Below, one piece after another: positions 26,088-35,679 of a stretch of DNA of 64,000 nt. Where the stretch lies: contig NZ_VULX01000002.1 in the NCBI RefSeq assembly GCF_009696465.1, positions 62,001-126,000 on the forward strand. The letters run 5' to 3'. The DNA is from Inconstantimicrobium porci. GTDB taxonomy: Bacteria > Bacillota > Clostridia > Clostridiales > Clostridiaceae. The notes beneath the pieces were generated by a model. That model had not been told where the DNA came from. It did not search any database and saw nothing but the letters and a program-made list of their open reading frames with translations. The number at the start of each line of letters is the position of its first letter. Positions within the stretch are counted from its first letter, which is position 1. The position numbers and the translations under genes were made by a program.

Positions 26088-27878
26088 TTATGATTTAAAA
26101 TACCAGCTTTTCTGGCTTTCAAACATTTTTGCAAATAAGCCATTATTCTCTATCAGTTCATCAAATGAACCTTGTTCTGCTATTTTCCCTTGATCTATTA
26201 CAAATATATTATCAGCTATTTTAGTTGAGCCCAAACGATGACTAATAAATATTGTTGTACTTCCCTTACTCATACTTGAAAATCTCTGATACATATCATT
26301 TTCGCTAATAGGATCTAACGCAGCTGTTGGCTCGTCCAGTATTCTAAGTTCTGAAGAGCTCATCATTGCTCTAGCCATAGCAACTTTCTGCCACTCTCCG
26401 CCAGATAAATCAACACCATCTTTTTGTATCTTACCTAGGTTTGAATTTAGACCATTTGGAAGCTTTTCTATTGTATCTTTAAGGCTTAAAATATCCAAGA
26501 AAGATTCTATATCTTTATTTTGATATTTATTTACACAACCCAAATAAATATTATCTTTAACTGATATAAAATATCTTGCGAAATCCTGATAAACAATTGA
26601 AAACATAGATTTGATTTCACATTGACTATATTGTCTTATTGATTTACCATTAATTAAAATTTCACCCTCAAAATCTTCGTATAATCCTGTTATTAATTTT
26701 GTAATAGTTGTTTTTCCGCTGCCGTTAGTTCCAACTAAAGCATAATGTTTTCCCTTCTCAATTTTAAAACTCATATTTTTTAAAACATATTTTTCAGTAC
26801 CTGGATACTTAAAAGATACATCCTTAAACTCTAGTGAATTAACTACAACATTAGGTGAAATTGGTTCATCCAAATATTCTTTCTTACCTGGAAGATTTAA
26901 TATTTGAATCAAATCTACTATATATTCTTTATTTTTAGCAAGACTGTTAACGTAACTAGGAAGCTGCCATGATAAATTCTGTATAAGTAAAGTCTCACTA
27001 TTTACTATTGAAATAAAAAGTCCAATTGATAATTGGCCAGACCTTACGGAAAACAGAAGTATGAGGATTGTAGTTAATGATATGAAAGCTGTTATAATTC
27101 CTCCAGACTTTGCTTTTATAAACCACTTAAGATTTACCTTAAACAATAATTTTCTTGTTTTCTCAAACTGTCTATGCCATTTCTCATTGATTTTATTACT
27201 GTAACAAAATAACATTCTTTCATCTACAGCATCACGACCATTTAATACTTCAGATAAATAATCAACTTCTCTGATATATCTTCGAACTTGCCTATTAGCC
27301 TGGTAACTTGCCTTTCCACCGTTTATAGCCAATTTCAGCAATGGTATTGAAATTGCTACAATTAATAAAGCTGACCAAAATACATTCATAGCTAGGACAC
27401 CAACAACTCCACAAATAGTAATTAATAATGATAATATATCGAAAAACTGGCTGTATGCGTCCTTACACTGTTTTTCAGGCTCTTTGCAGACTCTTGAAAT
27501 AAGATCACATGTATTTTGATTTTCAATATTACTATATTTTAATGAAGTTACTTTATTTATAATGTAAACCTTAAAACTTACTCTCAGATTATTCTCTAAC
27601 CTTGTTTCATCATAAGTAACTAAATAGTCGTATATCCATTCATATGCTGTACAAATCATTATTAGAGTAATTGCAATAATAATATCACTATAGCCACTAT
27701 GATATTTAAATAACGTAATTGCAGAATTTATAAACTTAGCAATTGCGAACATATTTAACGTTGGTATTATTCCGCCGATTATTTTTAAAATTGCAATCAT
27801 TATTGCACTGTAAGTGCTATATTTTATTGGTATTTTAAGTATATATCCTAATGTGCTTTTTCTTTCTTTTAATAACAT
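26088..27878 (-). CDS. ABC exporter, fused membrane and ATPase domains (first of pair)
   Basis: A 596-aa half-transporter with an N-terminal membrane domain (about 1-330) and an ATPase. Walker A is LVGTNGSGKTTITKLI, the signature is DLSGGEWQKVAMARAM, Walker B is LRILDEPTAALDP, and the switch histidine is in FISHR. Both members of the pair have a W in place of the usual residue after LSGGxW, supporting common ancestry. Start ATG at 27878 follows AAGGTG. Upstream lies only a transposase stub and then the Tn7-like left end, so part of a larger locus may have been lost. Confidence 0.88.
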   Translation of the reverse strand: MLLKERKSTLGYILKIPIKYSTYSAIMIAILKIIGGIIPTLNMFAIAKFINSAITLFKYHSGYSDIIIAITLIMICTAYEWIYDYLVTYDETRLENNLRVSFKVYIINKVTSLKYSNIENQNTCDLISRVCKEPEKQCKDAYSQFFDILSLLITICGVVGVLAMNVFWSALLIVAISIPLLKLAINGGKASYQANRQVRRYIREVDYLSEVLNGRDAVDERMLFCYSNKINEKWHRQFEKTRKLLFKVNLKWFIKAKSGGIITAFISLTTILILLFSVRSGQLSIGLFISIVNSETLLIQNLSWQLPSYVNSLAKNKEYIVDLIQILNLPGKKEYLDEPISPNVVVNSLEFKDVSFKYPGTEKYVLKNMSFKIEKGKHYALVGTNGSGKTTITKLITGLYEDFEGEILINGKSIRQYSQCEIKSMFSIVYQDFARYFISVKDNIYLGCVNKYQNKDIESFLDILSLKDTIEKLPNGLNSNLGKIQKDGVDLSGGEWQKVAMARAMMSSSELRILDEPTAALDPISENDMYQRFSSMSKGSTTIFISHRLGSTKIADNIFVIDQGKIAEQGSFDELIENNGLFAKMFESQKSWYFKS

Positions 27879-27987
27879 CCACTTCACCTTACTTCTACAA
27901 ATACAATTTAAAAAATCATTATATCTTTTTACGTATTAACCCCTTTATATTGGACAAAATCTATTAAATTCTTCTTTTTTCTCAATA

Positions 27988-28113
27988 TTATATCTTTATG
28001 CAAATTTTATCTAGATGCTCTCCAAGATAAAGAGTATAAAATTCCTTTGGTGGCATATAGTTTAAACTTGAATGTAATCTTCTTTCATTGTAAAAAATCA
28101 TAAATTCATTAAC
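27988..28113 (-). pseudogene. C-terminal stub of an IS3-family transposase (OrfB)
   Basis: Read on the minus strand the frame gives PTVNEFMIFYNERRLHSSLN, then YMPPKEFYTLYLGEHLDKIC, and a stop at 27988. The phrase YNERRLHSSLxYxxPxEF is the end of the integrase domain of IS3-type transposases. About 42 codons remain. The frame stays open a little further into the Tn7-like left end, but recognisable transposase sequence ends there. No terminal repeat of this IS is visible. Confidence 0.75.
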
Positions 28114-28119
28114 TGTTGG

Positions 28120-28264
28120 TTTTAAATAAAGTTTGATCAAAACACCACTGTCAAACCGCATTGTTATGTAAAATAAAGAGGACTATTTTGAAACAAAGTT
28201 TAATCAAAATATTCTTTTTTACATTTCTAATACATTTATTTTTTGTAATAAAGTTTGAATAAAA
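28120..28264 (+). repeat. Left end of the Tn7-like element: three TnsB-type sites
   Basis: Three copies of a 23-24-base word run inward: TTTTAAATAAAGTTTGATCA at 28120, TTTTGAAACAAAGTTTAATC at 28186, and TTTTGTAATAAAGTTTGAAT at 28241. They share TTTTxxAAxAAAGTTT. Spacing is 66 and 55 bases. Tn7's left end likewise has three spaced TnsB sites. The last ends five bases before the cargo permease stop codon. Confidence 0.85.
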
Positions 28265-28268
28265 TAAT

Positions 28269-29453
28269 TTATCTGCTCAGCAAATTTGTACTATTAGTAT
28301 TAAATTTTGCCCATGTATGTTTGTTGAAACACATAAAATTAGTAAATATTAATATTATTGAAAAAATACTTAATGTTAATATTCCATGATAAAAATCGAC
28401 ATTATTATTAGAATATATAGTTGATGCAGTTCCCTGTAATACAGATGAGATATCAAAATAAGCAAATGGGTTTAATGAGGCAATACTTTTAAGCATTCCT
28501 TTAGTCGTAATCATATATAATGCTATTGATATAATAATTGAAACAGCCATGGACATACTCGTATTCTTAAATAAAGATGACATAAACACAGACAAACTAG
28601 CCATAAAAATAATCATACAAACAAGCATTGTTATCTCTAACATAATAAACTTTCCAATACCAATATACTGAATAACATTATTTTTAAAATATTGTATTGG
28701 ATATTCACTTGAACCAAATCCATTAATAATTCCCAGTGAAATAAAAAAAATAGTTAAAACAAATAACAATATAAAAACTGACAAGATAATCATAGCTAAG
28801 AGCTTACTGATCAATATCTTTGATTTACTTACTGGTTGAGTAAATAACAATTTGTACGTATTAGAATCAAATTCAGAAGATACTACATCAGCACACAATA
28901 TTATTACAACAATTGCAATTAAAATAGAAAATGGACTATTTAAAAATATCCTAAAAAAATTATAGCCTTCCATAGATACACCAGTAAATATAGGTACTAT
29001 TTTCTTTTCTAAAAGCAATGAGTTCATCTTTATATTATTTTTCAAATTTTCTATATTATCTGCAGGAGCTACTATAGTATTATTTTCTATGCCATTTACC
29101 TCATCTTTATCGAGTTGTATCTTGCATTTCAAATATGTACTATAATCTTTATTAATATAAGCTTCCTTTTGCTTTTCATATATTTTTATCTCTTTTTCTT
29201 GAGTTTCTAACAATACTTCAAGATTTTTGTTTCCCGGATACTGCTTTAATGTATCTTTTGTATCAGGAATATCTTTCTTAAGAGATTCTATGCTATAATC
29301 TATTGAACTTATTTCACTCTTTTTATATTGATTTTCAAGACTGGAATTAATCATAATAAAACCAATAGATAATGCTATAAAAATCATTATTATAAATATA
29401 TTCTTTTTTCTATGAAAAAACTTTTTTATTTCAAAACTTATCATATTACTCAT
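28269..29453 (-). CDS. ABC-2 permease (transposon cargo)
   Basis: A 394-aa membrane protein. An N-terminal helix follows KKFFHRKKN, an extracellular region spans about 40-155, and five or six helices follow, the layout of ABC-2 permeases that work with BcrA-like ATPases. The start overlaps the ATPase stop and AGGAGG lies eight bases before the ATG. It is the gene closest to the left end of the Tn7-like element. Such pairs confer resistance to, or export, antimicrobial peptides. The substrate is not visible. Confidence 0.83.
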   Translation of the reverse strand: MSNMISFEIKKFFHRKKNIFIIMIFIALSIGFIMINSSLENQYKKSEISSIDYSIESLKKDIPDTKDTLKQYPGNKNLEVLLETQEKEIKIYEKQKEAYINKDYSTYLKCKIQLDKDEVNGIENNTIVAPADNIENLKNNIKMNSLLLEKKIVPIFTGVSMEGYNFFRIFLNSPFSILIAIVVIILCADVVSSEFDSNTYKLLFTQPVSKSKILISKLLAMIILSVFILLFVLTIFFISLGIINGFGSSEYPIQYFKNNVIQYIGIGKFIMLEITMLVCMIIFMASLSVFMSSLFKNTSMSMAVSIIISIALYMITTKGMLKSIASLNPFAYFDISSVLQGTASTIYSNNNVDFYHGILTLSIFSIILIFTNFMCFNKHTWAKFNTNSTNLLSR

Positions 29454-30354
29454 TCTTTTTTCCTCCTAGATAGATGTCCTTATAAATAGATTCTATGCTA
29501 TTATTTGATATCTCTATATTTTCATATTCAACATGCTTTTCCACCAATATAGACATTAACCTAGAAGTATTGTTTTTATTAATATACATATATATTTTGT
29601 CATCTTTAATTGTAACTTTAGACACAATATCTATGTCTTTAATCTTTTCATATATGGAATTCACATCATTTACAGTTAATATTATAGTTTGAGTTTCTTT
29701 ATCTTTTTCAATCTTTTCATTTTCAATCAATTGACCATCTTTAATAAATATAACTCTTGTACATATTTTATCAATCTCACTAAGAATATGAGAAGATATA
29801 AGTACACTCATCTTATTTTTCTTAGCCGACTTTATAATTAATTCTCTTAAATTCAGTACCCCTTCAGGATCTAATCCATTAGTTGGCTCATCAAGTATTA
29901 ATAGCTTTGGTTCTGTAAGTAATGCTATTCCTAAAGATAATCTTTGTTTCATACCTAAAGAATAAGTTTTTACTTTATCATTTATTGCATCACCAATATT
30001 AATAAATTCAATAATACTATTCATTTTTTCAATTGATACTTTATTTAATTTTCTTATAAAATTAATATTCTCATATCCACTCATCATTTCATAAAGCGAT
30101 GGATTTTCTATTATACTTGAAAATTCTGAAAGGTATTTAATCCTATCATCCTGAAGTGATAATCCACAAATTTTAATAGTTCCAGAATCTTGGTGGATTA
30201 ACCCTGAAATTATCTTCATAATAGTAGTTTTACCAGCACCATTCGGTCCAATTAATCCTAATATTTCACCTTCATCAATATTCAAATAAATATTTTTCAA
30301 AACACTTTTTTCCTTAAAACTCTTATTTATATTTTTTATACTTAAAATATTCAT
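29446..30354 (-). CDS. ABC ATPase, BcrA-like (transposon cargo)
   Basis: A 302-aa ATPase with Walker A LIGPNGAGKTTIMKII, signature YSLGMKQRLSLGIAL, Walker B LLILDEPTNGLDPEG and a C-terminal extension of about 90 residues, as in bacitracin/lantibiotic-immunity ATPases. GAGGTGAAAT precedes the ATG. The permease gene overlaps its end, and a gene for a secreted peptide lies 43 bases upstream, so the three are likely one unit for a peptide and its export or immunity. Confidence 0.9.
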   Translation of the reverse strand: MNILSIKNINKSFKEKSVLKNIYLNIDEGEILGLIGPNGAGKTTIMKIISGLIHQDSGTIKICGLSLQDDRIKYLSEFSSIIENPSLYEMMSGYENINFIRKLNKVSIEKMNSIIEFINIGDAINDKVKTYSLGMKQRLSLGIALLTEPKLLILDEPTNGLDPEGVLNLRELIIKSAKKNKMSVLISSHILSEIDKICTRVIFIKDGQLIENEKIEKDKETQTIILTVNDVNSIYEKIKDIDIVSKVTIKDDKIYMYINKNNTSRLMSILVEKHVEYENIEISNNSIESIYKDIYLGGKKNE

Positions 30355-30397
30355 ATTTCACCTCATATACTTTTGCGGAGGATGTCACAATAAAATT

Positions 30398-30703
30398 TTA
30401 GTAAGTTGTAAATGTAACTGTATGTCTTATTCTGCTATATATCTTGCCCACATTATCCCAAAAACTAGTAATGTCTTTAGTCCTTTCACTTGTTTTATAA
30501 CCGTGTACGAATTTAATTGTCTTATAATATTCATTCGTATCATAATGTAGATCTTTGTATGATTCTTGGTGAATCTCATCCCACTGATAACGTACATAAG
30601 CTGATTGTGCAGCATATACTGCTTTAGGAATTGACAGTATGCAAAAAGCAATCATAACTACTGCCAACATTTTACTTATTTTTTTCACTTTTATTTTGTT
30701 CAT
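30398..30703 (-). CDS. Secreted peptide or small protein (transposon cargo), 101 aa
   Basis: I do not recognise a family. Residues 1-33 form a signal peptide (NKIKVKKISKMLAVVMIAFC, cleavage near VYAAQ). The mature part of about 68 residues is rich in Tyr, Lys, His and Thr, has no cysteine, and ends TVTFTTY. Start ATG at 30703 is preferred because GGGGAAA lies before it; an ATG five codons upstream is part of that site. With the BcrA-like transporter next door, a bacteriocin-like product is plausible. It is unlike the precursor at 22342 in sequence. Confidence 0.72.
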   Translation of the reverse strand: MNKIKVKKISKMLAVVMIAFCILSIPKAVYAAQSAYVRYQWDEIHQESYKDLHYDTNEYYKTIKFVHGYKTSERTKDITSFWDNVGKIYSRIRHTVTFTTY

Positions 30704-30876
30704 AATACATTTCCCCATAGCATCATCCTTTTTATAGTATATTCCCCATAAAAAGTAATGTAAATATTTTTTTACTTATTTCTTAGAATTAAAATTTAAT
30801 ATCACTATATTTTCTTATACTTATTTTTAACAGCTATATTAATACTCTCTTGTATAATACCTGTTATAGCATGTGC

Positions 30877-32412
30877 TCAAAATACTTGTATCTTTTTAAT
30901 AATGTTATTTATATTGCAATATTTTCCACTATGAATTACTCTTTCAATCTTTATACCTTTGATTTTTAACTTATTGATTTTTTTATTACTCCATTTCCCA
31001 CTTTCAAAAATTAATCCTTCCAATAATTCATCATAAACAATATTCTTGATCATCTTATTATTTGATTTTACAATTAATGTTGATAAAGCTTTTCCTTCTC
31101 TCTCTACTTCTATAATCCCAATCATTTCTCTATTAGTCTTTAGTATTCTTCCTATAATACATCTACGCCTATTAATTCCATCTTTTAGATGTGAAAACTT
31201 TCTTCCTAATGGAACAAAAATAATATTTATATCTACACTCTTAATTCCATCCATTTTTCTAAGTTGCTGAAGCACATTAATGAAATCCTGTAATTCCCCA
31301 CTAAGCTTGCTATATTTCAAATCAATATTTGAAACATCAATTCCTGCCCCTGTATTGAATCCCCCTTCATCAGCAAATGTTCTATTGTTATCATCATTCT
31401 TAAAATAGATTTTAGTTTGCTCATCTACTTTCGTATGTTTATTAGCATGTCCTGTTTTTTGTCTATGTATCTCTGGCAACTTCACATATTCATGCATTAT
31501 AAAATCATTCTCAATACTCTCTGTCATTTTATTTGCTCCATCTAATTCATTGTCAATTACTCTTTTATCGCCTTTATTTCTATTCACATTTATATATGTC
31601 CATTTCTTACTTCCATCACTTTTTTCATACTCCTCAAGACTAGGATGGAACACTTGAATTTCGTTAAAATTAATACGCTTTTCTTTTAATTTAATAATTT
31701 CAAGTATTGTATAACCAGCTTTATTTTCTTTTACCCTTGCTGTAAATTTAAAATGTTTCATATTGAAATCAAACATCATTTTATGTTTGAAACAATTATT
31801 ATAACCTATGCTCTCCACCATATTTAATACATTCCTATTACTTATAATCCAAGCAAAATGATTAAAATACGTATCCTTTAAATTGGATGTTTTATAGCTA
31901 CCGTTAAAATATAGTTTTAATATCTCATCATTAATTTCATATGTAAAATAATCTTCAAATGTATTATTGTACAGTATGTTATTCAGCATAAATGTATTAG
32001 GTGCTAATACTGATCTAACAATTTCTATTATTGGTATAGTATATAGTTTATTATTTTTATAAAAATTATATGTTCTTGATTTACTCCTGCAATCAGTACC
32101 TTTTATTCTCCAGTCATTCTCATTATATTTTGGTGTTATACCACTTAAATCTATATCTATAACTTTAGTTTTATTCTCTTTATCTATTAGTTTTCCTGAT
32201 TTTAAATCTCCATCAATATAATATTTATCTATGGATAAAAAATGAATGTTAGCCCAATCCTGTATTACCTTTTTAGTGCTCTTTCCATCATTAAAATATG
32301 TATCAATCATCCATTTATTTTGATATTTAAAAGGCTCACCTATCCATATAAGTTGAGCCTTAATTCCTTTATCAAATGGCCAGTTCTTAAGTTTAAGTTG
32401 CATCCTTCCCAT
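30877..32412 (-). CDS. tnsE: TnsE-like target selector of the Tn7-like element
   Basis: A 511-aa protein at the position and size of Tn7 TnsE (538 aa). A mid-protein stretch (YTIPIIEIVRSVLAPNTFML) and the C-terminal part (GRKFSHLKDGINRRRCIIGR, then IGIIEVEREGKALSTLIVK) resemble TnsE. TnsE directs Tn7 into replicating DNA, mainly conjugating plasmids, by contact with the beta clamp. Start ATG at 32412 follows AGGGGGAAG and overlaps tnsD by 20 bases. The identification rests on weak sequence similarity plus gene order. Confidence 0.78.
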   Translation of the reverse strand: MGRMQLKLKNWPFDKGIKAQLIWIGEPFKYQNKWMIDTYFNDGKSTKKVIQDWANIHFLSIDKYYIDGDLKSGKLIDKENKTKVIDIDLSGITPKYNENDWRIKGTDCRSKSRTYNFYKNNKLYTIPIIEIVRSVLAPNTFMLNNILYNNTFEDYFTYEINDEILKLYFNGSYKTSNLKDTYFNHFAWIISNRNVLNMVESIGYNNCFKHKMMFDFNMKHFKFTARVKENKAGYTILEIIKLKEKRINFNEIQVFHPSLEEYEKSDGSKKWTYINVNRNKGDKRVIDNELDGANKMTESIENDFIMHEYVKLPEIHRQKTGHANKHTKVDEQTKIYFKNDDNNRTFADEGGFNTGAGIDVSNIDLKYSKLSGELQDFINVLQQLRKMDGIKSVDINIIFVPLGRKFSHLKDGINRRRCIIGRILKTNREMIGIIEVEREGKALSTLIVKSNNKMIKNIVYDELLEGLIFESGKWSNKKINKLKIKGIKIERVIHSGKYCNINNIIKKIQVF

Positions 32413-33946
32413 TGTCTTCCCCCTGATTTTCATTAATATATTTAAGAACTTCTTCTTTTAAGCTGCAAAAATCCTTCGTTCTAATTCCAGCTATCCTTTG
32501 TACCCTCCATAACTGAACTTTCTCTTCACTTCTAATAAAGGTATCTACAACATATTTACATCTTCTCAGCTGAAATTGCTGCACATTTTCACAGACTTCA
32601 TTCAAAAACTTCTCTGTCATAGGAATCATACATAACTTTTTTTCTAAATTAGGCAAAATGCCAAAAACTTTTGCTAATGAACCTTTAGTAATTCTTATAG
32701 GTATTTTAAATGACAATAATTCATTATATCTCCTTTGTAATAGTTTCAAATATTCCTTGTCTCTAGCCTGCCAATCGACTCTGTTCTCTGAATAATTATT
32801 ACTTGGTTTAGTTTTATTAGGTAGATTACTAAACAGCCATTTCTTATCATACCTATATAAGAAAATATATTCTTTTTTTAATTGTTTCCTTAACATTGTT
32901 CTTTTAATTCCCGGATTATCTACAATAGCATTAAGTATATTTTTTTTATATTGATTCATGCATGAAATATTACACTTTGATATATCATAAATGTGCTGCT
33001 GTGAATTTACATTAATATCATGTATGTCTGCATTGAAAAAATAAGCAATACTGTCACTTAAGAATTCAATTAATAATAAATGTCTTAGTGGATGTGAATG
33101 TCTTTTTGATTTTCTTGTGATAACTTTTAACCAATTATATTCATTATCATAATCTATGCTACATTCAAGTTGTTGTAAAAATTCTTCACCATAATAATCA
33201 ATAAATGCTTCATATAATTCTCTTTGCTTAACGCTGCCACCATCCCTGATAAATCCTTTTTCATAAAGAAAATACCTATATCTATCGAACATCTTATCCT
33301 TATCAAACTTATTAAGATTGTGAATCAACAAATAGTATGCATCCTTTGATAAGCGTAAGTATTTATTGAAATGATCAATATCGAGATTTTCAGAAGCAAA
33401 ATCTATAAGTTCATTTTCAAACCTCACATACTCTACTTTACTTGCTTCTAATCTTCCCTTTTGGTATTTCTTTAATTTACAACCATGATGTGGACATAGA
33501 ATTATACCTTGAAGCTGATGCTCTCTATGTATATAAGCTTCACCATACTTCTCAACTTCATCTTTAGCACAATAAGGACAGTAATAAATATGATTTTTCT
33601 TACATACTGAGCCTGCAACAATTCCTATCTCAGTATATAAAGAAATTCCTCCATCACTTTTCATCTTATTTATTACATCTTCTCTTCTGTCTTTATCCAT
33701 AAATGGAGCATAATAAGGAAGTATAGTATTATCTTTTATTATTTTATCTGAAGTATATGTACCTCCTAGCTGTCCAGCAAGATAATCTAATCTTCCGGCC
33801 AGTTCTAATATAGGAACAACAGAACGCTTCCCAAAGCATTCCTCTATAGTGTCTTTATAATCCACATTTCCTGAATAGAAATGATATCTTGCTATGGCTG
33901 AATATATAAGTTCATCTTTGTAGGGATCAGTAAAAAAATCAATCAA
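32393..33946 (-). CDS. tnsD: TnsD/TniQ target-site protein
   Basis: A 517-aa DNA-binding protein. The TniQ zinc motif is visible: HIYYCPYC, then IHREHQ and LCPHHGCKL at about residues 120-155. TnsD proteins of Tn7 bind the 3' end of glmS and recruit TnsC, which fits the insertion 24 bases past glmS here. Start TTG at 33944-33946 is chosen because AAAAAAGGAGATAATATC precedes it; an ATG 17 codons upstream lacks a site. Tn7 TnsD is 508 aa. The gene ends within tnsE. Confidence 0.9.
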   Translation of the reverse strand: MIDFFTDPYKDELIYSAIARYHFYSGNVDYKDTIEECFGKRSVVPILELAGRLDYLAGQLGGTYTSDKIIKDNTILPYYAPFMDKDRREDVINKMKSDGGISLYTEIGIVAGSVCKKNHIYYCPYCAKDEVEKYGEAYIHREHQLQGIILCPHHGCKLKKYQKGRLEASKVEYVRFENELIDFASENLDIDHFNKYLRLSKDAYYLLIHNLNKFDKDKMFDRYRYFLYEKGFIRDGGSVKQRELYEAFIDYYGEEFLQQLECSIDYDNEYNWLKVITRKSKRHSHPLRHLLLIEFLSDSIAYFFNADIHDINVNSQQHIYDISKCNISCMNQYKKNILNAIVDNPGIKRTMLRKQLKKEYIFLYRYDKKWLFSNLPNKTKPSNNYSENRVDWQARDKEYLKLLQRRYNELLSFKIPIRITKGSLAKVFGILPNLEKKLCMIPMTEKFLNEVCENVQQFQLRRCKYVVDTFIRSEEKVQLWRVQRIAGIRTKDFCSLKEEVLKYINENQGEDNGKDAT

Positions 33947-33993
33947 GATATTATCTCCTTTTTTATTTAAATTACTGTCCCATCCCCCTGAAT

Positions 33994-35679
33994 TCAATTC
34001 ACATTCAAAAACTCATCCACTGGATTCTTTATATACCCTTCCTTTTTTAGTATTTCATATGGATGTTTTTTGTTGCTTCTTGCAAAATCATATATCTCTA
34101 ATAAACTTCCTGTAGCACTTGACTTAGGTTTTTCTTTACTTTTTGATTTTAATTTATCATTTAATATCATTACTTCTTTTAAAGCTTCTATCTTGAGATT
34201 GCTATATTTCTCATGTACACTTGATTTTGAAACAATTTTCTCACATATTTTTCTTATATCACTAAGTTCTAAATACTGAAATACATCCATTTCAGTTAAT
34301 TCCATTATTAAGTTTTCCACAAGGCTTTTTCGCTGCAGCTCGATATCTTTCTTACGTTCTTTAAAAGATTCACGTATTTTACCTGCAAGCTCAACATTTC
34401 TAGCATATGAATTAGCTACTTCTTCATAATCTATTGATATATCTTCATACCTCATAATTTCAGCTAGATTATTATTCCTTAATGCTTTGATCATAGGCTG
34501 TATCAGATGCAAATCTTTTTTTGCAGTCTCTCTTACAATAGATACTGTTAATTCTTCTTTTCCATCCTGTAAAGCTCTTTCTTGTGATAATATAAACAAA
34601 TTAACTGTAACAGCAGTAATCCCCTGACATTCATCATAAAATGCATCTGACATTTCTTTTGTAAGTTTAGCAATATGTTTTAATCCTTGAAGCTCCCATA
34701 TTGATTCTAAGAAGAATTGCCACTCATCACTATCCTTTGACATCCTATCCCATATAATAGAGCCATCACTACCAGCTCTTCTCGCCTGCCTAAAGTTCCC
34801 GTTAAAAACATTCTGAGCTTTACTTGTTCCAATTAAAACTGTTGGTATACCTACTGTATTAGTAAGTGTAACAAAGAAATTAAGCATCTCTTCTTTATCA
34901 TTTTTAGCATTTAATAGATGCTGTATTTCATCTATTACTAAAACTCCTATTCCATATCTCCAAGCCAGCTTTGTCATGTTAATCATCATTGTAGAAGTCA
35001 CACGACTTGAGTAACCAAACTTCTCTAAATATCTAGTTCCTAAAATATCATCAATAGCTTTAAAGAAATTTTTGCACAAAGTCGATAGGCTGCCATCATA
35101 AGGGCAGTCTATTTTCAGCCATACAATTTGAGTTCTGGTGAATGTTTCTCCTTTATATTCTGTATGTCTAATAACCTGTGGATACATAGATAATAATTTC
35201 TCTATTGCTGTTGTTTTTCCTATTCCTGAAATTCCTATAATAGAAAGGCTATCAGCTGTTGTGCTAATATTTTTAAACTCATTCTGAAGTTCATTTTCCT
35301 TTAATGCATTATCATCTAAGCTATTTAATATCCTCAGATTCTCAAGGAACTCTTTATCTAATGGATTTCGTCCCAAATAGCCATGTCTTATGAAAGTAGA
35401 TAATCTTCTTTCCAGCACAATGTGGATTGGTAATGGTTGAAGAAATTTTTTAATTCTTTTAATAACATGGAATCTTATATTTTCAGCTTTACTTCTATCA
35501 ATATCATCAATATGAGGCTCAACGCTAAATTGTTCAATTACAGCTTCCTCTGAAAAAATAGGAGGTAATGCCTCAATAAAAGGATTGTATTTATATTCTT
35601 CTAAATCCTGTTCTTTGTACACAGCTTCTTCATATTTCCCCTGCAATATAGTTTCTCTACTATTTCCCATGTTTCTCAT
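33994..35679 (-). CDS. tnsC: TnsC AAA+ ATPase of the transposon
   Basis: A 561-aa regulator (Tn7 TnsC is 555). The AAA+ core has Walker A GISGIGKTT at 149-157 and Walker B VLVIDEIQ at 246-253. The N- and C-terminal arms would contact TnsD and TnsA/B. It links the target selectors to the transposase and enforces target immunity in Tn7. The start overlaps the end of tnsB by 20 bases. A second ATG three codons downstream could also serve. Confidence 0.93.
   Translation of the reverse strand: MRNMGNSRETILQGKYEEAVYKEQDLEEYKYNPFIEALPPIFSEEAVIEQFSVEPHIDDIDRSKAENIRFHVIKRIKKFLQPLPIHIVLERRLSTFIRHGYLGRNPLDKEFLENLRILNSLDDNALKENELQNEFKNISTTADSLSIIGISGIGKTTAIEKLLSMYPQVIRHTEYKGETFTRTQIVWLKIDCPYDGSLSTLCKNFFKAIDDILGTRYLEKFGYSSRVTSTMMINMTKLAWRYGIGVLVIDEIQHLLNAKNDKEEMLNFFVTLTNTVGIPTVLIGTSKAQNVFNGNFRQARRAGSDGSIIWDRMSKDSDEWQFFLESIWELQGLKHIAKLTKEMSDAFYDECQGITAVTVNLFILSQERALQDGKEELTVSIVRETAKKDLHLIQPMIKALRNNNLAEIMRYEDISIDYEEVANSYARNVELAGKIRESFKERKKDIELQRKSLVENLIMELTEMDVFQYLELSDIRKICEKIVSKSSVHEKYSNLKIEALKEVMILNDKLKSKSKEKPKSSATGSLLEIYDFARSNKKHPYEILKKEGYIKNPVDEFLNVN

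Noticed and set aside
28120-28140. Extension of the IS3 transposase frame into the left end
   Set aside because: The frame stays open for a few codons past 28114, but the sequence there is better explained by the TnsB-type site that recurs at 28186 and 28241.
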